A stretch of 64,000 nt of DNA, from NCBI GenBank assembly GCA_029204225.1, contig CM055097.1:38185106-38249105 (forward strand), in the 5' to 3' direction. The notes under the pieces were generated by a model that saw only the letters and a list, made by a program, of their open reading frames with translations, was not told the DNA's origin and did not search any database. The position numbers were made by a program, and so were the translations under genes. Numbering within the stretch: position 1 is the first letter of the stretch; the number at the start of each line of letters is the position of its first letter. Below, in pieces: positions 8,699 through 17,891 of the stretch. The stretch is from Diphasiastrum complanatum (taxonomy: Eukaryota > Streptophyta > Lycopodiopsida > Lycopodiales > Lycopodiaceae).

Positions 8699-11600
8699 CT
8701 GCAATTCACCCATATGCTTTATTGTAATGAATGGCAATGATTGAGCACATCCACTATTAGTATGATAAATGCCTTGAAGTCTTCCCTGCTGTTTCCAAAA
8801 AGGGGAAATTCCAAATGATAATATCTATATATAGAAAGCCAGTGATATATTTGAAAATCAAATTAGTAAACAAAAGCCAACAAACAGGGGATATTACCTG
8901 AGCTCCAGTGAGAAATGTTGTCCCAATGGCACAAAAAGCTGCAGCACTAAATATGGATGCACTAGTTGCAGTCCTGCAAAATAATGCTCTCACTTTATGT
9001 TTACTTACTCATGAATAAAAGACCACAACTGAGAAGGTGCCTTGGTTTCATAAGAATGCTAGAAAGTCTGAACAGAAAAAAAAACACTACGAGTAAATTC
9101 AGTGTCATAGAGCACACACTAGATACCTGACTTGCTGTCATCTTTTGGAATTTGTAGCTTAGCTGAAGGCCCTCCACTGCACAAATATACATAGCCTTTG
9201 ACAGTCTTGTCATATATCTGCAATACCAGAAAAAAGCATTCTGTATGGAAATATGGTCTTAAGTTTTAACACAGCACTGTTGTTTGTGCTTGTAAAAATA
9301 TTTGGACTGTGTCAAGCAAACAAATTTGCAAAATCAAGATCGTGCGGTCGACAATGCCAAGTAGAATTGATACACAAGAAGATGCAAATGCTGGTAACAC
9401 ACGTACCTTCTGAACTCCCTTTCCACAAAGCTTGCAATTGGCCACAGGATTGCTGCCCTACATGCAAGACACCACATAACCCAGGCCTCTCTAAGATTTT
9501 TTCATGAACAAAGTGTTTGGCTATACAACAAAGAAACTGAAAATATTCACTTACTATTCAAGCAATTACTTAAGTGGGCTTGCTAATTCTGGCAATTAAC
9601 AAGTCTTGTATGTGCTGCAAGTTGTTATAAGCTATTGTAGTCAGTATAGTTCTACTGTTACCTTTCTGAAAATTCAGAAGTAAAAAAGCAATGTATCAAA
9701 TCTAGCCTGCTAAATTTAGAAAAAGTTAAAAATGAAACTGAACATTACAAATACATGTATAACTTCAGAACTTACAAGCATAATCAGAATTGTCCACCCA
9801 TACATCAAAGAAAAAACTTACTCGAGCAAGAGCCACTTTCCACCTACATACTGAGACTCGCAGTGCTCATAAAAAACCAACATATACGAATAGGCCAATT
9901 GTTTTCCTCCTAAAAAAATTAATATAGAAAGTTTCAGTAAGTAGTTTCTCTTGTTTCCATTTACTTGGAGTATTTAGAGTCTACTATCTACACTACATAT
10001 GGTGTAATAAATGAACGGTATTTTGTTTCTAGTGACCTTCATACTTCTTGAGAAGTAGCTATCTCTGATAATTGAACACTTTGCTTACATTCAGAGCAGG
10101 CATTTTTTGGAAACATTGAACTTGATAAGACATCTTTCAAAGTTGTGAGGAGTTCTAAGCCTTTCAAAACACTTTCTGCAACAGTTTTACAAAGGGGCCG
10201 TACATTTTTGGATTTAAGAAGAAGTGCGGCCTGTTTATTTGATAGCCTTCTAGCTTGAATTAAAACTTTGAGAATTGACCTTCATGTAAACTTTAGTAGA
10301 TTTCTTCTCTTTCTTTGAAAGTGAAGTTATTGAAATGCATTGCATTGTGCTCTTTAGCTCTCACAACAAGGATAGAGGATGGTGCTGTAATTGTGATGAA
10401 AAGGAATTTAAGAGTTTAAAATTAGCGCAACAAATCTATTTAGGCTTTTTTGAAAAAAACCTCTCAAATGGAGGAAATTTTTCATAAGGTTTAGTCAAAC
10501 AATTTTTTACGGGCACTGCTAAAGAGATCACCAGGTCCCACTTCTTAGAGGCAAGTCGGGATTTTGGGCCCCCGGCCTTGCCCCGGCCACCCATTTACAG
10601 TAATGGAGCTAGAGCAAGAAAAACATTAAGGGGGTGTCAAGTACAGACATGAGTGCCTGATATAACACTGGGGCCAAAATCAAGCATGCCTCCAAGGCCC
10701 ACAGAACAGCTACGGTCTGTATCCATACTATGTGCAGGGTTGAGCTGGGATGATCGTATTCTCCACCACCACTGCAATGACACCACTGCAATGACAGTGC
10801 GGTGCAGCAACCATCTAGTGGAGATGGTGGGTGATACCACCATCTTTCCAAGATGGAGGCATCTTCCCCACCCTTAGATCTGTGATCGTATTCTGCACCA
10901 CCACTGCAATGACACCACTGCAATGACAGTGCGGTGCAGCAACCATCTAGTGGAGATGGTGGGTGATACCACCATCTTTCCAAGATGGAGGCATCTTTCC
11001 CCACCCTTAGATCTGTGAGACAACTGTCACAGCGGTGGTGGTGCAGAATACGCTCATCCGTTAAGCTGATTGTCTGCTGGAGCTAATTGCCAAGCCTCTA
11101 CAAGCCTCAAACTCGTTAAAACTTAACACAATGCAAACACAATCATGGAGCATGCTCACACTTCACATAGGGGGTAAAGGGCTCACACTTCACATAGGGG
11201 GTAAAGGGCTGGGTGGTTAAACTTGCATTTTCCTTTGAGACAAAGCTTAGGGTGGCATTTAGCTCCAACCCAATGTGCACCGCATATCTGGCTTGGTCGA
11301 CTCTGGACTGTAAAGAAGGTGCTCAAAGGCAAGATATGGGCAGCTGTGAGGGTTTAATGCCCACACCAAATGTACATTTGAATGTTTTAAAATTGATTGC
11401 TTGATTCCCAAGCATGCACACTTGACACTTAATGCACAAATGTCATTGCACGTGCAATTCTTGGCTGAAGATCTACATAAGTTGAGCAAGCAAAGTATCT
11501 GAGAAGAAGAACAAGCTCATGTATCAAGGCAGACCAAAACCGGGATGAACCAAAAACAGAAAATCCTTCTCAATCTTGAATGCTTCCAAAGAAGTCATCT

Positions 11601-11782
11601 ACTGAAGCTCCATCCAGTCTTGTAACCCACTCCCGAAGGCACTTTGGACACTATACCTGTGCGCTGAATACAGTAAAGGATGAACCGCCCTGATACTGTG
11701 CCCTTCCTGCCACAGCCAACCCATTCTTGCTTGTCCCTGACACTTTTCCGCCTCTGCCTCCTCCTGCCCACAGCTTTGCCAT
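8599..11782 (-). CDS. CFAP20DC: CFAP20-domain protein, CFAP20DC-like (five exons, 3' end not found)
   Basis: A spliced host gene that I assembled from both strands. CDS pieces on the minus strand are 11782-11657, 9457-9407, 9217-9127, 8973-8898 and 8698-8599. All junctions are GT/AG and phases fit, giving 444 nt (148 codons) without a stop. The product reads through the CFAP20 (DUF667) domain: QYQGGSSFTVFSAQ, GSNPVANCKLCGKGVQK, IYDKTVKGYVYLCSGG, LQIPKDD, PYLVLQLFVPLGQHFSLEL, RRKMYLSTSFSELK, TPLHCQIPLSM. The spacing and order are those of CFAP20DC proteins, which belong with CFAP20 and WDR90/POC16 in axoneme and centriole biology. A TGA lies directly upstream of the ATG at 11782. The donor after exon 5 (GTGAGT) is good, but I found no further exon down to 7088, where retroelements begin. 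The gene may continue left of the window or be truncated. WDR90 is the alternative assignment. Confidence 0.8.
8898..8973 (-). CDS. CFAP20DC: CFAP20DC-like exon 4
   Basis: 76 nt, acceptor TTTTGCAG and donor GTAATA. The phase fits exon 3 and gives GLQLVHPYLVLQLFVPLGQ then HFSLEL, the best-conserved stretch of the family. Ends in phase 2... completed by the first base of exon 5. Confidence 0.85.
9127..9217 (-). CDS. CFAP20DC: CFAP20DC-like exon 3
   Basis: 91 nt between a strong pyrimidine-rich acceptor and donor GTATCT. It encodes IYDKTVKGYVYLCSGG and LQIPKDDSKS, the YDK..KGYVY and L.IPKDD signatures of CFAP20DC-type domains. Ends in phase 1. Confidence 0.83.
9407..9457 (-). CDS. CFAP20DC: CFAP20DC-like exon 2
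   Basis: 17 codons, GSNPVANCKLCGKGVQK, acceptor TAG and donor GTACGT, phase 0 on both sides. It continues the VFSAQG...W/CKL..K pattern of the domain. The preceding intron is about 2.2 kb and holds a MITE. Confidence 0.78.
10748..11059. mobile_element. Mutator-type MITE with 9-bp target duplication
   Basis: 312-bp non-coding element in intron 1. The ends are inverted repeats: GGATGATCGTATTCT at 10748 against GGATGAGCGTATTCT read inward from 11059, extending about 25 bases with two mismatches. The flanks GTTGAGCTG (10739-10747) and GTTAAGCTG (11060-11068) make a 9-base target duplication with one mismatch, as expected of Mutator-like elements. Inside, a 132-base unit is tandemly repeated (10752-10883, 10884-11017), and the second unit starts with a copy of the terminal sequence. 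Confidence 0.78.
11154..11207. repeat. 27-bp direct tandem repeat
   Basis: Two exact adjacent copies of a 27-base unit beginning GCTCACACTTCACATAGG, at 11154-11180 and 11181-11207. Confidence 0.9.
11657..11782 (-). CDS. CFAP20DC: CFAP20DC-like exon 1
   Basis: 42 codons from ATG (MAKLWAGGGRGGK...) to FTVFSAQ, phase 0 donor CAG/GTATAG. Gly-rich N-terminus, then the QYQGG...VFSAQ opening of the CFAP20 domain. The upstream in-frame TGA fixes the start unless an upstream exon exists. Confidence 0.75.
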
Positions 11783-12304
11783 TCACCAAGCAACAATAGC
11801 CCACTACTCAATTGTAAGAAGCCATAATCGTTCGCTTTTCCATCAGCCATATCGCGATCCTCTTCGTTTTCTTCCTCTTGCGGAAAGCCATTGTCTCTTC
11901 GTCGTCGTCGCCATAGCCACCAACAGAACAATTAGTTATAAGAGAAACGGGCAAATTTAGATGCGATCACATAACCGCCAAAATTGGTAGGAACACACAC
12001 TATTTTGGCAGCCTCGTGACTCGTCACGTTGTTTCAAATGAAGCGTGGCCTTTGGGCCTCGGCACCCCTCATATCTCCATAACACTCCCTTGAATTGCAT
12101 TCTAAATCGAGGCCAAAATTGCACAAAAATTTAATGGGTTATTGGAATGGTAGGGGTATACACCCATTTTGTTCCCCAAGTAGTCTGGGTGCAAATTTAG
12201 GCGAGCTCACTAGAGTCAGCAAAAATGTAAGGCCAAACAGCAAACATGTAGAATAGGTCTACAAATTTGTCCATTCCACGACCCATAGGCTAGCACAGAC
12301 TGTT
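11783..12304. other. 5' flank of the CFAP20DC-like gene
   Basis: Expected 5' UTR and promoter of the minus-strand gene. Open frames on both strands here look like chance. I see no clear TATA box or repeat. Confidence 0.4.
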
Positions 12305-12598
12305 GCAATTGGCACGTGATAGTATCCGTAGTGCTTAAAATAGAGCTAAGCACTATGCCAATCTTAAGAGATCTCCCAAAGATTTTAAATTCGATGATTG
12401 GTATATCTTAGCATTCCAAAATATTTTGGACTATGCGTATTGAGAAGCATTACAAGTTGTCTACTAGATATTGTGGACCTTTCAGATTTTAAGGAAAATT
12501 GGTTCTTTAGCTTACGAACTTAATCTTCAAAATACATCTACTACTCATCTAGTGTTTCAAGTAAGTCGGCTGAAATTAAGTTTACATGTCACTAGTAC
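12305..12598 (+). pseudogene. Gypsy integrase C-terminal fragment
   Basis: Degraded copy of the same gypsy family as 17892-20205; its DNA aligns with about 19727-19990. The phrase FQILRKIGSLAYELNLQN is visible near 12478-12530. It is cut on the right by the GT-rich microsatellite. Several frame breaks. Confidence 0.75.
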
Positions 12599-12604
12599 AG
12601 TAGT

Positions 12605-12835
12605 GTGTCCGCGCGCGCGTGTGTGTGTGTGTGTGTGTATATGTATGTGTATATGTGTGTATGTCTATGTATACGTGTATGTGTATGTATATGTCTGTAT
12701 ATATGTATGTATATGTGTGCATGCATGTGTATGTTTGCGTGTATGTATCTATACGTATGTGTATGTATGTGTGTATGTGTGTGTGTATGTGTATTGTACG
12801 TGTGTATGTGTGTGTACGTGTATGTATATCTATAC
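12605..12835. repeat. GT/GTAT-rich microsatellite
   Basis: About 230 bases of alternating purine-pyrimidine sequence: GCGCGC then (GT)n then irregular GTAT and GTGT units. All long frames across it on both strands are repeat artefacts. Confidence 0.95.
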
Positions 12836-13470
12836 TTTTTCGTCGTAGTCCCTACGTCTATACGAAAGGTATCCATTCACCACTAATGTCTCATCAATGA
12901 AGCTCCTGGGGTAGCGACGGAAGTTGAATCGACCGCAAGGCAACCGCAAACAAAGCAGTTGCGGTCCTTGTAGGTTTTGACCAGTGTTGAATTGACCTCA
13001 AGGCAACCACAAACAAAGCAATTGCGGTCCTTGTAGGTTTAGCAAGAGTTGAATCGATCGCACAACTCTCCATGCGCTTGCTGAGAAATACCGTGCATTT
13101 AAAAAATGCTCTATCTTATTGATTGCACCTGATGTCTGAACCCATCGTCTACAGCCTCCGCCGTTATCATATCCGGTCCCTTGTACACATACTTGTACAA
13201 ATACTTCACACCATGTTAATGTACACACACCTCTACATTTATGTGGCCCTGAAAATGTAAAGTCAACCACATATTGTATGGGACATCCTATTTATTGTCC
13301 AGCTCTATTCCACGTGCCCAAACTTTTTCGTCGTTGTCCCTACGTCTATACAAAAGGTATTTATTCACCACTAATGTCTCATCAATGAAGCTCATGGGGG
13401 AGCGATGGAAGTTGAATCGATCGCAAGGCAAGCGCAAACGAAGCAGTTGCGATCCTTGTAGCTTTAGTGG
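12836..13470. repeat. Direct repeat pair of about 145 bp
   Basis: 12836-12980 and 13325-13467 are diverged direct copies sharing TTTTTCGTCGT, CCCTACGTCTATAC, CACTAATGTCTCATCAATG and GTTGCG(G/A)TCCTTGTAG. A partial third copy of the last part is at about 12988-13045. Non-coding, element class unknown. Confidence 0.8.
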
Positions 13471-13658
13471 AAGTTAGTCAGTGCGGAACGTTCAGTCGAA
13501 GCAGGGGATTACTTGGGTGGAAGTGAAGCCAAGTAATGGAAAGGTTGAGAGCCAACTGAGAGCTTTGCTTTATAATTCTTCTGTCGAAGTTGTAGGCACG
13601 AAGTTGTAGGCAGCAAGAAGGATTGACCTTGCTCAAGACGTTTTAAGCAGCAACGATG

Positions 13659-13686
13659 ATATATATATATATATATATATATATAT
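13659..13686. repeat. (AT)n microsatellite
   Basis: Uninterrupted AT dinucleotides over about 28 bases. The flanks 13471-13658 and 13687-14003 show nothing I recognise. Confidence 0.95.
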
Positions 13687-14003
13687 CATAACATAGTAGA
13701 CTATAATGCATTTGGTCACTGCGATCAGACCCATCACTACAGCCACAACCTAGTAGTGTGATAGCAGTACAAACTATTATGTCTGATCTCCACAGCTTCA
13801 ACATTTTCTCTCTTTGAGTATGTTTTGTCTCTTTCTTGCTACAATACCAGAGTCTTTCGCCTTCCAACTATTCAATCTAGATTGTTTCTAACGATATTTA
13901 TATATTTATCTATCCTTATAGTTCCTTGATGCGCAAAATTGTATTATTATAGATAAAGTTGAAAAGCATTTGGAATACTTTTCTTGATTTAGCATATCTT
14001 AAT

Positions 14004-14434
14004 AGTTAGAAATAGTAAGCTCAACTGTGATTGTAGTTTACAGTTATGTATTGTCTTAGTTTGGTAGGCTTTAGTTAAAAAGCCAGCCCGGGGGCTTGTC
14101 CCGGGCCGATAACGGGAGTCTACCTGGATATAGCCTAAAATGCCACGTAGAAGCCAATAGTGAGTTTCATGCATTTATTAGGTCTATGCCACATGGCGTC
14201 CCCATGCAAAGGGGGCCTTTACTTGTATATGTATCAATCTCTTTGTAATAGAGATGCTTTTGCTTTGTGAGCTCTTTGCTTGATGTGAGCTCCTCCATCA
14301 CTCTGTTACTTGTGGATGTTGTTCATGGTTTCGATGGTTGGCAATCAGTTAGTGATTGCATCTCTAATAGTCAGTGATTGCATCTCTAATCTGCACTCTC
14401 CACTAGATCAGAATTTCCGCATAGAATGTTAACT
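14004..14434 (+). repeat. 5' LTR of LARD-like element
   Basis: 431 bp, from AGTTAGAAATAG to GTTAACT. It contains a GC-rich palindromic stretch (AGCCCGGGGGCTTGTCCCGGGCC near 14085, written here in part) inside a 136-base segment absent from the 3' copy. It contains a direct repeat of CAGTGATTGCATCTCTAAT/GTGATTGCATCTCTAAT near 14352-14390. Confidence 0.88.
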
Positions 14435-14446
14435 TGGTATCAGAGC
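14435..14446 (+). other. Primer-binding site of LARD-like element
   Basis: TGGTATCAGAGC (tRNA-iMet type) starts at the base after the LTR end. Confidence 0.9.
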
Positions 14447-17400
14447 CCTCAGGCTGTGGAGGAACGTGCACGATCGAAGCTCTTGGAAGAGTGATTCCAT
14501 CGACGGTAGCATCAGAACCGAGCAATGGTAAGGATGTCGTACGGGGTACAGGATGGTCCGGGGTGATCGGTGATGCAAAGCCCTTTGATTCAGTGCATAC
14601 GAAGCCGATTTGCAGAATCAAAGTTAAGAAAATTCCATGGCAGGCAGGCTATGAGGCAGCCCACAAGAAATACTGACAACGGGAGCAATTCTCAATGAAT
14701 TGACGAACGATGTGGTGTCGGGAAGAGCTTACAACGGTGGTTTGGACAGACAGGGCAGCCATAGCAATTGGGTTCTCAGTATTTGGAACAGAAACAACTG
14801 CAAAAGCATGCAAGAAAGATTGAAACTATCAACCGGGATTTCAGAGTAGAAACAAGCGGATCTTGCACTGTAGCAAGTTTTTTCTGCTATTGTAAAAGGC
14901 TACAGTAGGGCGTTGGAGCAGCAAGATAATGACTGCAAGAATCCAGGCTCAGCCATGAAGCCATGGAAGAATGATTCTCAGTTCTAGGTAGCCAAATAGG
15001 TTGGCTAGGGTTTGAAGTGGTAAAACTGTGCATCCTACATTGTGGAAAGACTTTCTTGAAGCTGTAAATTCATAGAGAGGAGCGCCCTGCTAGTGTGGAT
15101 CTAACTACAGGAGGCCGTGGACTGCCATAGATCAGACGAGGAGAACGTTCAGATCTCAGAAGGGTGGCCATTAGCAAGGGCAGAAGAAGACATGGCTGCA
15201 AAGAGAAAGATGGAAGAGGAGGAGTCTGCGGCAGCTCGCGCGCGCCCAACCAGCAAAGGGCTTTAGCAGCTAGAGGTGGTCCGTGGCCAGATGAGTCACA
15301 TTTGGTGTGCAAAGAGGCTGGGAAATCGTCGGATCTAGGTCCATTCAAATCAATTGCCAGGATCAAGACTTCTTGAAATGACACAGATCGTTAGATTGGA
15401 GGCCACAGTTGGATGGAGAGTGAAATGGACCTAAAGGCAATTGAAGGGCATTTTGCCAAGCAACTTCATTAAAAATGTTCATACTGAAATGTAAGAAGGG
15501 GCTCGACTGGTGAAAGTCATTTTGAAGCCCACAGATTCTTCAAAATGACATTTTAGCTCATTTTTGAACTATTTTGCTAAAGAGAGTTTAGCAAAGGCTA
15601 TTTTTGGCTAGAAAGGAGCTTTTGGGGTCAAACAAGGGCCATTTTGGAGCCTATAAAAGCCTGCACAAAGTTGACGGACAGAGTGATGACATCGTCAAGG
15701 GAGAAATGCATTTTGATGCATTCTTGACACCATTATATGGAGCGGGAGACGAGTGACCCAATGAGGTACAATTTTCGCTATTTGGTGACCTGTGTGTCAA
15801 ATTAAGCCCAATTTTTGGCTGAAAGTCTATAGGGCAGGCTAGGAAAAGGGTGTGTGCCTATAGCCAAGGAGCTCTAAAGCGGTTCTCAAGCAATTTTGAA
15901 GAGCCTAAGCATAGTATATTGTGAGGGAGAGCGAAAAGGGCGATTTTGCAAGGGAGAAAATGCGGAAAACTTGCAATGAGGCGTCGTGAAACTCTTAGTT
16001 GGTAGAAATTGAGAGAGGGAAACCAACCACAGGAGAGAGCTAGGCATGGTGCCGCATTATGCCGACTGACATGGTGAAATAGTTCATATCTACTGGTTCA
16101 ACTTTTTGGAAGTTCGAACTAACTAAGCTCAAGGGACTCTTGGGGCCTCTCAAGGTGAAAATCGACAAGGGCATTGTCAGATTCGGTGGTTGTGGTTGCT
16201 TCACATGCTTTTGCAAGGGAGAAATGTCTCAGTTGAGGAGAAGTTTACACTAGCTTAATGGTGGCGGTCATAAGGTGAACGATGTCAATTGAAAGGTCAA
16301 CTGGATGAGCCAAAGTGGAAATTTGGAAAGCGATCTAGTAACTTGACTACATTTCATGAAGTGGTGATGCGAAGAGGACATCTAACCAGGTACTCGTGAA
16401 AGTGAGCTAGCAAGTGGATTACTAGAGTTTGTAGAGTTAAGCTTGCGCGGTGGTGGAACTTTCGACAAGTTTGGAGGTGACAAGGTGTTAACACTTCACG
16501 GTGGAAGTGTGGTGGAGCTCATGCTTGGGATACTTTTGGGTAAATAAAAAGCATGAATGAGTAGTGCAAGTTGATATGTGATCCATATTTTTTGTGGATG
16601 CTTGTCAAAGCGTGTAACCTATAGGAGAAAGCTCATGAAATGTAGGGGATTCATCAGAGTCCTTGGTAGACTCGTATGCTTGGTGCATGAAGGATGAATG
16701 ATAGCTTAGCAAGGCAAGGCAAAGTGGAATGGATGGTTGGATAGGACACTTGGACAGGGATGTATCTCTGGGAGGTACATGGTGCATTTGAGGACATCTC
16801 AGGACAGATGCGTGGAGCTTTGGATGCATGGTTGTTGTAGCAGTGGATCTACCTATGGCAAAGGTGTATGGTACAAGAGGATATCTTCTTCAGCAAGCAG
16901 TAATCATCAGTTGATATGTTTGTCATTCGTGTTGGTTGCATGAATGTGATTGCTTGCATGTGACTTTGTCATGAGAGTCTTTGTGACTAGACATAGATCA
17001 GAGTTGGAGTTTGATTGGTTATGCATTCGCTACTGAAAGAAAAACAAAGTACTCATTTGATGCTCAGTGACTTGTTGACATGTCTACTAGCTGATTTTCT
17101 GGCGAGGGTATAATCTTAGTGGCAGTAAAATTTCCTTAGGTTGAGCCATAGTCGCTCATTGTTATCAGCGTTATGAGTTTATCTTGTAAGTGTCTGATAG
17201 GATGTCATCCTAGTAAGATGGAGGATGATGATCTCATGGTGGCAGTGAGGTTTCCTCGGTGTGAGTCTTGGGTCTCACGTGGTCCGCTTGTGTTTCAAGT
17301 TGGATGGTGAACAAGTCAAGTTCAGAGTGTGGCAGATTCTTCTTGAGAGCATGGTGTTTGGTTGATACTTTGTGAAGTCAAGTTCTTTGACTGTGTATTT

Positions 17401-17587
17401 GAGTGTGAGTCGAGTACAGGTAGCAGGAAAATTGCATATGATCTATACGGACACTCCAGGCACATTTTTATTCTGATACTCTTATCACATTTGAGCTTAG
17501 ATTTGATTTGGTTTATTTATAAAAGCTTCAATTGTGATACTGTAATAAGTGTACAATCAGGTTGATACTTAAACCACACTTGAGCTT
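14447..17587 (+). other. Non-coding interior of LARD-like element
   Basis: Purine-rich sequence with no frame over about 105 codons and no gag, protease, RT, RNase H or integrase motif on either strand. Short echoes occur, for example GTGGCAGT(A/G)A(A/G) with TTTCCT near 17120 and 17240, but no clear repeat. Confidence 0.65.
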
Positions 17588-17596
17588 AAGAGAGGG

Positions 17597-17891
17597 AGTT
17601 AGAAATAGTAAGCTCAATTGTGATTGTAGTTTACAATTATGTATTGTTTTAGTTTGGCGTCCCAATGCAAAGGGGACCTTTACTTGTATATGTATCAGTC
17701 TCTTTGTAATAAAGATGCTTTTGCTTTGTGAGCTCTTTGCTTGATGTGAGCTCCTCCATCACTCTATTACTTGTGGATGTTGCTCATGGTTTCGATGGTT
17801 GGCAATCAGTCAGTGATTGCATCTCTAATAGTCAGTGATTGCATCTCTAATCTGCACTCTCCACTAGATCAGAATTTTCGCATAGAATGTT
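17597..17891 (+). repeat. 3' LTR of LARD-like element (deleted)
   Basis: 295-bp copy of the 5' LTR. It lacks 136 bases corresponding to about 14063-14198, with GG at both deletion edges, and lacks the terminal AACT. It is preceded by AAGAGAGGG. Confidence 0.88.

Larger units (their letters stand above)
9458..11656 (-). other. Intron 1 of the CFAP20DC-like gene
   Basis: About 2.2 kb between matched donor and acceptor. Apart from the MITE at 10748-11059 and a short duplication at 11154-11207, I see no coding signal or known repeat in it. Confidence 0.65.
14004..17891 (+). mobile_element. Non-coding LTR element (LARD-like), 3' end truncated
   Basis: LTRs at 14004-14434 and 17597-17891 bracket a 3.16-kb interior with a primer-binding site and a polypurine tract (AAGAGAGGG at 17588-17596). 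No gag or pol frame exists inside; the longest frames are under 90 codons. As in the nested element at 2478, the termini are AGTTA...TAACT. The 3' LTR ends at GAATGTT, lacking the last AACT, and joins gypsy sequence directly. No target duplication can be seen. It was probably a large retrotransposon derivative moved in trans, later broken by recombination. Confidence 0.82.

Noticed and set aside
8757-9213. Minus-strand frames of 78 and 70 codons in one piece
   Set aside because: They are intron read-through in the wrong frame; the real signal is the spliced CFAP20-type exons in another frame.
10752-11017. Spaced repeats that might suggest an array or satellite
   Set aside because: Only two units, bounded by inverted ends and a 9-bp target duplication, so a MITE.
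12471-12900. Several 90-125 codon frames rich in Val, Cys, Tyr, Thr and His
   Set aside because: They read through the GT-rich microsatellite in different frames; only the first 40 codons are gypsy integrase.
13989-14174. Minus-strand 61-codon frame
   Set aside because: Falls inside the LTR of the LARD-like element without similarity to any protein.
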